Source: Clostridia bacterium (GTDB taxonomy: Bacteria > Bacillota > Clostridia > Christensenellales > CAG-138). Taken from it: a stretch of DNA of 64,000 bases. Below, in pieces: positions 58,110 through 64,000 of the stretch. Below the pieces are notes generated by a model. The model was not told the DNA's origin. It saw only the letters and a list, made by a program, of their open reading frames with translations, and made no database searches. The stretch covers positions 1 to 64,000 of the forward strand of contig JAEDIC010000005.1 in assembly GCA_016292635.1 (NCBI GenBank), written 5' to 3'. The position numbers were made by a program, and so were the translations under genes. Position 1 is the stretch's first letter; each line of letters starts with the position of its first letter.

Positions 58110-58348
58110 AAAAAGATGGCGTCCGGATCTCCCTTGAGGATGAGCTGAGATACGTAAAGACCCAGCCGAACGGAGTTACGGTTTACTGCGGCAAGGAAGA
58201 GGCCGAGGCCGTGGAAATCAACAACAGCTATAACGAGCCCATCGAGGGACTTGAAATCATAGAATTCAACGGCGCCGTTCAGGTTACGGACATGGAGGCG
58301 GCCCTTGAACGGCTCGGATATGAGGAGGAAGAGCATGGGCAAGTATAA
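58097..58348 (+). CDS. Small protein downstream of the DGR, 83 aa
   Basis: Starts inside the RT 3' end with AAGGAG 8 nt upstream. Acidic; MYEIKKDGVRISLEDELRYV..., ending TDMEAALERLGYEEEE, a tail motif shared with the 75-aa fibre gene at 55017. It overlaps the next gene by 14 bp. Probably a fibre accessory or assembly protein; not an established DGR component. Confidence 0.65.
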   Translation: MYEIKKDGVRISLEDELRYVKTQPNGVTVYCGKEEAEAVEINNSYNEPIEGLEIIEFNGAVQVTDMEAALERLGYEEEEHGQV

Positions 58349-58772
58349 CGACTGGGCAGAAAAGAAGGCTGCTGAAATAGAGCGCATGAGAGCACAGGGG
58401 GGGCAGGCCGTACGCGAAGCCGCCAGCGATTCTCCTGGCGTAGATATAGGCTATTTCGATTATGACGAATGGACGCCTGGCACCGCATATAAAAAAGGCG
58501 ATGTATTTACACACAACGGCAAATGCGGTTTCTGCCGTCAGGCGGTCAACTCTCTTGAAATATACCCGCCTTTTTCCATCGGAACTGAGGCGCTATACGG
58601 AGCAAGGCCTGCGGCGGACATCGATGGCGTTTATCCCTACGTATATAATATGCGCGCTGAAGCCGGTATGAGGGTCCGTTCCGCAAAAGACGGAGAGGTA
58701 TATACATGTATTCAACCGGCGGATCCGCTGCTGTATGATCCCGCCGATGTGCCGGCACACTTCACCAAATAA
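58335..58772 (+). CDS. Carbohydrate-binding-like virion protein, 145 aa
   Basis: ATG 58335 lies 6 nt after GGAGGAA. An N-terminal helical basic segment is followed by DEWTPGTAYKKGDVFTHNGKCGFC, a pattern of small carbohydrate-binding modules of the ChtBD3/CBM5_12 type with conserved Trp-Tyr-Gly spacing, and a beta-rich remainder ending PADVPAHFTK. It may be a tail-tip or wall-binding factor. A strong terminator follows, closing the fibre/DGR transcript. Confidence 0.65.
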   Translation: MGKYNDWAEKKAAEIERMRAQGGQAVREAASDSPGVDIGYFDYDEWTPGTAYKKGDVFTHNGKCGFCRQAVNSLEIYPPFSIGTEALYGARPAADIDGVYPYVYNMRAEAGMRVRSAKDGEVYTCIQPADPLLYDPADVPAHFTK

Positions 58773-58777
58773 AATTC

Positions 58778-58801
58778 AGAGCCTTTCGAGGCTCTTTTTT
58801 A
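58778..58801 (+). terminator. Intrinsic terminator of the fibre/DGR region
   Basis: Perfect 7-bp stem AGAGCCT/AGGCTCT with a TTCG tetraloop and a T run. Confidence 0.9.
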
Positions 58802-58834
58802 ATACAAACTTCAGATAAAAGAAAGGAACCATTT

Positions 58835-59383
58835 ATGAAAAAGTTTATTGCAATCCTCATCTCTGTGCTGCTTCTTTGTGGCATGACCACCGCCATGGCC
58901 GTCGACGAAAAGGTCACCGTGGCAATTCAGCCCGTGGATTACCAGACCGGCAAAGCGGTATCCAAAACTTATGTGGAGAATGAACTCTTTAATCTCCGCG
59001 TCGACATCGATGTTCCTCGGTTCGCAGATCTCACAAACATGCAGCTCGTAATAGAGGTAGACGGCGTGGAAATTGAGGAACCCTCTCTTCAGCTGGTGAC
59101 CGGCCGCTACTATATCCGCGGCGTAGTCACCGCCCAGCCTGCCAACATATGCATCAAGGTTAAGGACGTGGCCCTTGAAAACGCAGATACTGCAGAGGAA
59201 ATGTACGAAGCCATGAAGGAAGACAGAACAGTAACCGCCTGCTATTCCTTCACAGCCGGAGTTCAGCAGGCCCAGCAGACAATCTCTATTCCTAAAACTG
59301 GCGACGCCAGCGTTTTGGGAGTTGCCCTCATACTTGGCGCCGGCGCCTGGGTAATTGACTGCGGCAAACGTTTCAAGAGGTAA
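58835..59383 (+). CDS. Phage-encoded surface protein with sortase-like signal
   Basis: A 182-residue secreted protein. Signal peptide residues 1-22 (MKKFIAILISVLLLCGMTTAMA). The mature part is one beta-rich domain (~25-140). The end is IPKTG, a hydrophobic stretch (~155-173, VLGVALILGAGAWVI) and a basic tail CGKRFKR: the LPxTG-type layout with I in place of L. It should be anchored in the cell wall or membrane of the lysogen. It sits before the lysis genes after a terminator, a frequent place for lysogenic-conversion cargo. Function unknown. Confidence 0.75.
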   Translation: MKKFIAILISVLLLCGMTTAMAVDEKVTVAIQPVDYQTGKAVSKTYVENELFNLRVDIDVPRFADLTNMQLVIEVDGVEIEEPSLQLVTGRYYIRGVVTAQPANICIKVKDVALENADTAEEMYEAMKEDRTVTACYSFTAGVQQAQQTISIPKTGDASVLGVALILGAGAWVIDCGKRFKR

Positions 59384-59389
59384 AGAGAA

Positions 59390-60193
59390 ATGGAATTTGC
59401 CTACGTTATAGATACCGGCCTCAAATGGCCGGAAGGCAAAGGCGGGAAGCGCCGCGTAACCGATCATGTGCAGGTCCATCATACCGTAGGCAATTACGGT
59501 ACACCTGAAGCGTGGGAGCGGCTTCACCGCCGCAAAATCGAGAAAGATGGCCACAAGGGAGTCGGGTATTCATATTTAATATGTAAGAACGGCGACATCT
59601 ATCTCGGACGCGGCCTCGAGTATTCTCATGGCGGCGTTTCAAACAGCGCCACAAAGAACGAGGATGATATCGGCGCCAACGACCGGTCTGTGGCCATTGC
59701 CTTCGACGGAGATATGAGGGATTCATCCCTGCCCACCGAAGCCCAGTTGAGAAGCTTCGTCCGCCTCTGCAATGACGTTATCGCCTATTATGACCTGGGT
59801 ATCGGAGCGGTGCTCGGGCATAATGAGGTGCCTACCTATAAAAACAACAAACCCACCGGCAAAAACTACGCTACAGAGTGCCCCTGCATGGACATGGACC
59901 AGCTGAGGGCACTCCTCGGCGGAAGGGAAGAAGCCCCCGATCTCGCAGTTCCTGATGATGACGAACGAACAGAAGATCTTCCCACATATCCCGCGTTGCG
60001 GCGTTATGCCGGCGAAACCTATGTCAACCTGAGAACAATGCCCTCAACAGGCGGCCAGAAAATTGGGCGCGTGTGCGTAAATGACAAGGTAATTGTTCTG
60101 GGATTCAACGGCGACTGGGCAGAGGTCATAATGCATGAGGAAGCTCCCATGCTGCGCGGCTGGTGTCTCGGTAAGTACTTTGAGGAGGTATAG
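59390..60193 (+). CDS. Endolysin: N-acetylmuramoyl-L-alanine amidase with SH3 domain
   Basis: A 267-residue lytic enzyme. The amidase_2 (PGRP-like) domain shows VQVHHTVGNYG (first zinc His, ~25), GVGYSYLICKNGDIYLGR, LGHNEVP (second His, ~143) and ATECPC (third ligand Cys, ~165). After an acidic linker, residues ~205-265 (YVNLRTMPSTGGQKIGRV...GDWAEV) form a bacterial SH3 wall-binding domain. No signal peptide, so a holin must release it. The holin candidates follow. Confidence 0.92.
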   Translation: MEFAYVIDTGLKWPEGKGGKRRVTDHVQVHHTVGNYGTPEAWERLHRRKIEKDGHKGVGYSYLICKNGDIYLGRGLEYSHGGVSNSATKNEDDIGANDRSVAIAFDGDMRDSSLPTEAQLRSFVRLCNDVIAYYDLGIGAVLGHNEVPTYKNNKPTGKNYATECPCMDMDQLRALLGGREEAPDLAVPDDDERTEDLPTYPALRRYAGETYVNLRTMPSTGGQKIGRVCVNDKVIVLGFNGDWAEVIMHEEAPMLRGWCLGKYFEEV

Positions 60194-60195
60194 CC

Positions 60196-60516
60196 ATGGA
60201 CAGACTGTGGAACTTCCTCCTCGACATGCTGCCCTCCATTATCGTGGGCCTGTTTGCCTTCTATTGGCAGCGTGCTCAGAAAAAACGCGACAAAGCGACC
60301 GATGATAACCGCAAGGCCAGGCAGGAAGAGACCATGCTGATGCTGCAGCTGCAGTGGGCGGCCAATAAACTGTCCTATGCCGTTGCCATGGCACTGAAAC
60401 GCGGCAGTCCGAATGGCGAGGTAGAAAAGGGCATCGCATCGTATGAAAGCGCAAAAAAGGCTTATCGCGAGTTCCTGGACAAACAGGCGATGAGCCACCT
60501 TCACGATTTTGATTAA
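60196..60516 (+). CDS. Membrane-anchored lysis accessory protein, 106 aa
   Basis: Begins 2 bp after the endolysin stop with GGAGG upstream. One N-terminal membrane helix (LLDMLPSIIVGLFAFYWQ) followed by a charged helical coiled coil (~25-100). Layout resembles spanin-like or holin-regulator proteins, and similar 100-aa proteins accompany amidases in Clostridia phages. It could be a class III-type holin or a holin partner. Confidence 0.65.
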   Translation: MDRLWNFLLDMLPSIIVGLFAFYWQRAQKKRDKATDDNRKARQEETMLMLQLQWAANKLSYAVAMALKRGSPNGEVEKGIASYESAKKAYREFLDKQAMSHLHDFD

Positions 60517-60580
60517 AAACGCCGATTTTTAATGTTAAGAACACAACTAAAGGTTTCTTAACAACAAAAACGGCGCTTTT
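60517..60580 (+). terminator. Nested hairpin between lysis genes
   Basis: Outer CGCCG/CGGCG (60520-60524, 60571-60575), inner GTTAAGAA/TTCTTAAC (60534-60541, 60555-60562), then T run. Possible attenuator between the lysis accessory and holin genes. Confidence 0.55.
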
Positions 60581-60631
60581 TAATGTAATTCATCAACCAA
60601 ACTTAACAAAATAATAAGGAGATTTTACAAA

Positions 60632-60940
60632 ATGGAAGCAATCACTATCATTATCGTTGTAGCCCTGCTGATAGAGGCAGTTGTGGAAACCATCAAGATG
60701 ACCATTGAGGGCGGCATTAAATGGCAGAATATTGCCGCTGCTGTCCTCGGTATCCTTCTGGCCTACTTCTGTCATATCGGCATTATGGCAGCCCTGGGCA
60801 TTGATGTCCCCATGCTGGTTGATGTTCTGATTACCGGTATACTGCTGAGCCGCGGCAGCAACTTTATCAGCGATCTTTTTGATAAGATCAAGGGCGGAAC
60901 CATACAGCTGGCACTCGAGCCCGTTGAAGAATCAGAATAA
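60632..60940 (+). CDS. Holin, 102 aa
   Basis: Three hydrophobic segments (~5-25, ~32-55, ~60-75), separated by short polar turns and ending in an acidic soluble tail, match phage holins. IIIVVALLIEAVVETIKMTI, then WQNIAAAVLGILLAYFC. AAGGAG lies 10 nt before ATG. As the last gene before attP with the amidase upstream it completes the lysis cassette. Confidence 0.78.
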   Translation: MEAITIIIVVALLIEAVVETIKMTIEGGIKWQNIAAAVLGILLAYFCHIGIMAALGIDVPMLVDVLITGILLSRGSNFISDLFDKIKGGTIQLALEPVEESE

Positions 60941-60943
60941 CTC

Positions 60944-61005
60944 ATCCCGCGAACGGGATCCCTTTCAAATGCCCCCCCGGCGTAAAACCGGGGGGGAGTT
61001 TTTCT
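60944..61005 (+). terminator. Double hairpin at the right end of the phage
   Basis: ATCCCG/CGGGAT with a CGAA loop (60944-60959), then a very strong CCCCCCCGG/CCGGGGGGG stem (60972-60996) with a T run. Confidence 0.85.
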
Positions 61006-61048
61006 TGTTTTAATTACTTAACATAAAGTTTTTAAATACTAAACTCTC

Positions 61049-61070
61049 TGGCAACTTTTTGGCAACTTTT
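61049..61070 (+). repeat. Integrase arm-type repeats, right side
   Basis: Two adjacent TGGCAACTTTT copies in the same orientation as those at 24559-24580, about 90 bp before the core at 61159. The 61006-61158 stretch otherwise holds no gene. Confidence 0.6.
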
Positions 61071-61158
61071 ATTTCAAAACCGGTGAAATAGTGCTTTTCA
61101 AAAAACCAGCAAAACAGGCACTTTGGGGCATGCTGGATTACATCAAATTTAATAAAAA

Positions 61159-61208
61159 TTTGGTTCGGGACCAAAAGGTCGCGTGTTCAAATCACGTCGC
61201 CCCGACCA
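61159..61208 (+). repeat. Attachment core, second copy (tRNA-Pro 3' half only)
   Basis: Same 50 bases as 24437-24486, but preceded by phage sequence (AATAAAAA), so the tRNA 5' half is missing. The junction therefore has the structure of attP. Confidence 0.92.
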
Positions 61209-61301
61209 CCAAAAAACCCAGACATTGTCTGGGTTTTTTCTTTTATTGTCTTTTTGTATGTTGCCTTATCAACTGCGCTCTGGCAACTTTTTGGCAACTT
61301 T

Positions 61302-62438
61302 TTATTTCGCGGCAACCTTTTCAGAAAATGCATTTCTGACTTTTTCGGCGTTTTCATCCTCCTTGCCTTCTGCCAAATGAGCGTATATTCCGAGTGTTGT
61401 CTCTATCTTCGCATGCCCCATAAACTTCTGAGCACTGAGAACATCCACACCGGCATTATAGAGCACAGAAGCGTAATTGTGCCGGAAGTAATGCGGCGTC
61501 AGAACGGAAAGGCCTTCTCTGGATTCAATGGGGGCGGCCTCGCTGCCGGTCTCTTCTCGTATGGCGGCATCGGCTTCATACATGGCCCTCTGTAGCCTTT
61601 CCCAACGGCGCTTGTAGGTGGATTGATTAAGATGTGTGTGTGTCTTGGGGGAACGCAGAACATATGTCCCCTTGATTCCTCTCAGAGGCTTCAGCGCAGC
61701 GGCGAGCTCAGTCGGCATAGGTATGGTACGCTCAGAATATTCCGTTTTCAGCGTTCCTGTGGAATTGGTAAGGAAATCGATATCACGCCTTATAGTAATC
61801 GTCATATCCGCAAAGCTAACATCCTGCCATTGCAACCCCAGTGCTTCACCGCGACGGGCGCCTGTGTAGTATAGGATAAGCAGCAACAATCCCTCAGGAT
61901 GCTCGCTGCCCACCTTGAGAGCAGCCTTAACTTCCGCAGCAGTAAGCGCGCGGCGCGTTGTTCCGGACGTTTTAGGCTTAATGAGGGCCGTGGATATATC
62001 CCTGCCGACAAGGCCGCTTGCATAAGCGCGTGCGCAGGTGTTGCGCAGAACCGATTTTACATACCCCACTGTGGAGCGCCCCATGCCCTCCATTCCGTTC
62101 AATATCTTCTGCAGATCCTCCGCGGTAACGGCCTTAAGCTGCTTTTGAGCCAGAGCGGGAAGGATATAATTATTTATGGCTGCAGCATATGCTTTTCGGC
62201 TGCCCATGCTGATATGAGGTTTCTTATAGATCTCATACCACTCCTCAACATATGAGTTGAAGAGGATATCCTTCCGGTCATCGGTGGCGCCAAGAATAAA
62301 CTCCTGCCGAAGCCGTTCTTTACTCTCTTCCAGCTCTTTCTTTGTCTGCCCGCTGGCGTATTTATAAACCGGGCGGCCGTCGGCGTCGTGGCCGACTGTT
62401 ACCTTCGCCCTATATCTTCCGTCTTTTTGTTTTGCCAT
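61302..62438 (-). CDS. int: Phage tyrosine integrase, second copy
   Basis: Same 378-residue protein as at 24580-25716, with all catalytic residues. It is followed by the same terminator (61211-61242) and arm repeats (61281-61302). Confidence 0.93.
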   Translation of the reverse strand: MAKQKDGRYRAKVTVGHDADGRPVYKYASGQTKKELEESKERLRQEFILGATDDRKDILFNSYVEEWYEIYKKPHISMGSRKAYAAAINNYILPALAQKQLKAVTAEDLQKILNGMEGMGRSTVGYVKSVLRNTCARAYASGLVGRDISTALIKPKTSGTTRRALTAAEVKAALKVGSEHPEGLLLLILYYTGARRGEALGLQWQDVSFADMTITIRRDIDFLTNSTGTLKTEYSERTIPMPTELAAALKPLRGIKGTYVLRSPKTHTHLNQSTYKRRWERLQRAMYEADAAIREETGSEAAPIESREGLSVLTPHYFRHNYASVLYNAGVDVLSAQKFMGHAKIETTLGIYAHLAEGKEDENAEKVRNAFSEKVAAK

Positions 62439-62590
62439 TTTACATTTACCCCAATATGTAGTATAATAAGAATAATGGGTTGTAGGGGTGTGGCTTTGGC
62501 GGCCACACCATAACAAGTGATGCGATGCGGGATGCTCCCCGCACCATCTTGTAAAAGCCTCGCCGGCAACCAAGGCCGGAGGAGGCTTTT

Positions 62591-63271
62591 TTATTTATCA
62601 GTAAGGGACATGAAATCGGTGTATGTTTCCAATCCGTCTATGTGCTCCGAAAGTTTCTGCTTAATTTGCTGATTCATGGGGTCGAGGATAAAATCGATTC
62701 CGCTGCGCCTCGCCATCTTTGCTACCGGGATAAAATCGCTGTCGCCTGCAATGAGTACAATCTGGTCAACATGCTTTCCATAGGCCAGCGACGCTACGTC
62801 AAGGCCTATGCGCATATCAACACCCTTCTGTTTGACATCAAGACGAAAATCATCCTCTGTCAATTCGGTCAAAGGCTTCTTACCTGAAAGAACATCAGAG
62901 AGAATCTCAGGCTTTAAGTAATAATAGGCTTGAGATTCAGCCAATTCGCCCCTGCGCATAGCGAGCTTGCGTTTCTTCAGCAATGCCTTGTGAAACTCGT
63001 CGGACCATTTAGTTCCAGACATGGTGGAGAAATTTATATTCTTCTTTGTAAGAGGATGCTCTACACTGCCCCTCATGGGCGGGCAGTCATAGTAAAAGAT
63101 TCGGTAAAGATCCCTGGGCTCATCTGGCTTTGAAATATGCAACATACAGTACGCATAAAGCTCGTTTGCCCTTTCTGCGGAAGACTTTAATCCCCATATA
63201 TTTAAAGCCCTCTTGCGATAATAACCGCCGTCTACAAGGATAGCCGTCTTTCTCGTGCTTTTAACATTCAT
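62591..63271 (-). CDS. NYN-domain ribonuclease, second copy
   Basis: Identical protein to 25869-26549, with the same leader hairpin (63295-63343) and 17-bp palindrome (63353-63369) upstream. Confidence 0.8.
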   Translation of the reverse strand: MNVKSTRKTAILVDGGYYRKRALNIWGLKSSAERANELYAYCMLHISKPDEPRDLYRIFYYDCPPMRGSVEHPLTKKNINFSTMSGTKWSDEFHKALLKKRKLAMRRGELAESQAYYYLKPEILSDVLSGKKPLTELTEDDFRLDVKQKGVDMRIGLDVASLAYGKHVDQIVLIAGDSDFIPVAKMARRSGIDFILDPMNQQIKQKLSEHIDGLETYTDFMSLTDK

Positions 63272-63599
63272 ATAAATCCTCCTGAATAAATAAAACCTCT
63301 GAGTTTAGCACATCCCGAAAGGTGGGAGGCCGCGCCCAGAGGTCACTTTAGCGTACAACAATGTTGTACAAATATAGTATTCCATCTGTGGCAAAAAAGC
63401 AATACCCTTTTAGAAATGTTCAAAAATATTTGATGTTCTATGATACCTTTTCCCTGATAAATAATACGAAGCATCCGCAATACCAACAAGGAAAAGAATC
63501 TGCTTGAAGTTAAACTTTCTGCTTGCTTAAAACGCGAACAATATCTTGAATAAAGAGAAACAAAACAGTATGTTATGGTAAAAAGCGGAGGAAAAAACA

Positions 63600-63713
63600 A
63601 TGAATAAGCAGGAACTTGCCGCCATGCGGGCCGCCGCCCACGAACTTATTGAACAGTTAAGTGAAGAATTGTTGAAAATAGCTTATCACTTTTTGAAATC
63701 TCTTGCAAGATGA
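63600..63713 (+). CDS. Small protein, 37 aa, second copy
   Basis: Same ORF as 26878-26991, with the same ribosome site and following terminator (63718-63749). Confidence 0.58.
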   Translation: MNKQELAAMRAAAHELIEQLSEELLKIAYHFLKSLAR

Positions 63714-63747
63714 TAATGCCGCTCCCTGCTCCGGGGGCGGCATTTTT

Positions 63748-64000
63748 TTATTCATCATTAAGCTGTCTTGCAATTTTCTCAAGGAGCATCCATTCATCCA
63801 CAGACATCTTCGCCAGGGCAGAAATAACCCTGCGCCGGAAGTCCGGCTCTCCTTTTAATATATCGCCCACAAAAGCCGCGATCTCTTCCTCGCGGCTTTT
63901 TTTAATGAACATTTCACCCACGCCGGTGCGGAGCCATTCTTCATTAACGTCAAATTCCCTGCAGATATCGGATATCGTACGATCGGCGGGGGTTTTAACT
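63748..64000 (-). CDS. Phage repressor, second copy, cut by window end
   Basis: The C-terminal ~84 codons of the repressor seen at 27026-27385. The N-terminal HTH part and the divergent promoters lie beyond the window. Confidence 0.85.
   Translation of the reverse strand, partial: VKTPADRTISDICREFDVNEEWLRTGVGEMFIKKSREEEIAAFVGDILKGEPDFRRRVISALAKMSVDEWMLLEKIARQLNDE

Larger units (their letters stand above)
24437..61158. mobile_element. Complete prophage unit, 36,722 bp, podovirus-like with DGR
   Basis: Bounded on the left by the tRNA-Pro 3' segment (attL) and on the right by the second occurrence of the same segment at 61159. It contains integrase, repressor with divergent promoters, early/replication genes, terminase, portal, scaffold, capsid, tail-hub-like and ejection-like genes, fibre genes with a diversity-generating retroelement, endolysin and holin candidates. 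No tape-measure, tail tube or sheath genes are seen, which favours a short-tailed phage. All key genes look intact except the poly-G-containing target gene and one small minus-strand gene. Confidence 0.93.
61159..64000. mobile_element. Second tandem prophage copy, partial
   Basis: From 61159 to the window end (2842 bp) the sequence repeats 24437-27278 at a constant offset of 36,722 with no difference that I could find by eye. Either a tandem prophage dimer or an assembly running through a circular or concatemeric phage. Confidence 0.9.

Noticed and set aside
1..64000. CRISPR arrays, rRNA genes and insertion sequences
   Set aside because: No regular spaced repeats, rRNA-like sequence or transposase genes were seen; the only long direct repeat is the prophage duplication.

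Overview
The window is a low-to-mid-GC Firmicutes chromosome segment, most likely from an anaerobic gut-type Clostridia. The grounds are SpoIVFA/SpoIVFB-like genes, a YpuA-type DUF1002 protein, DUF5685 next to a J-domain gene, FHA-SEDS-PBP and RodA morphogenesis genes, a TIGR03960/DUF2344 pair followed by rng, and strong GGAGG ribosome sites with frequent TTG and GTG starts. It carries a tailed prophage inserted in a proline tRNA gene. Species cannot be named from the sequence alone.

Bases 1-24.4 kb are host chromosome: a broken HTH regulator, a CorA transporter, a lipid kinase with no standard start codon, DUF1002, DUF5685 and J-domain genes, a class A PBP, a GntR regulator, an FHA/FtsW-like/class B PBP operon, a DUF3810 protein, pgi, a sugar-binding lipoprotein with rodA, a SpoIVFA/B-like pair, two radical-SAM-related genes, rng, then tRNA-Thr(CGT) and tRNA-Pro(CGG).

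Bases 24,437-61,158 are one complete prophage unit of 36,722 bp. On the left are the integrase, a NYN-domain protein and a repressor facing a consensus early promoter. From 27.5 to 36.6 kb come early genes: small ORFs, HNH, ERF, PcfK/AcrIIA9-like and PcfJ-like proteins, DUF3102 and an HUH Rep. A RinA-like regulator follows. From 37.7 to 53.2 kb is a podovirus-like late module: terminase, portal, scaffold, capsid, connector, a large tail-hub-like protein and a 1978-aa putative ejection protein. From 53.2 to 58.8 kb are tail-fibre genes with a complete diversity-generating retroelement (DGR). From 58.8 to 61 kb are a surface protein with a sortase-type signal, an amidase endolysin and holin candidates. 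At 61,159 the sequence restarts with the 3' half of tRNA-Pro and an apparently identical second copy of the integrase end, running to the window end. This is a tandem prophage dimer, or an assembly of attL onto concatemeric phage DNA.

The central finding is the DGR. A 104-bp template repeat (56,719-56,822) lies between an Avd-like gene and a reverse transcriptase gene. It matches two variable repeats: one at the end of the adjacent tail-fibre gene (56,146-56,249), the other 26 kb away at the end of an early-region gene (30,558-30,661). All 14 and all 15 differences, respectively, fall on template adenines. Both variable repeats are followed by the same downstream sequence and the same 8-bp-stem GC hairpin, which the template lacks. 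The fibre-linked target also has an 11-G tract near its start that puts it out of frame, suggesting phase variation on top of targeted hypermutation.
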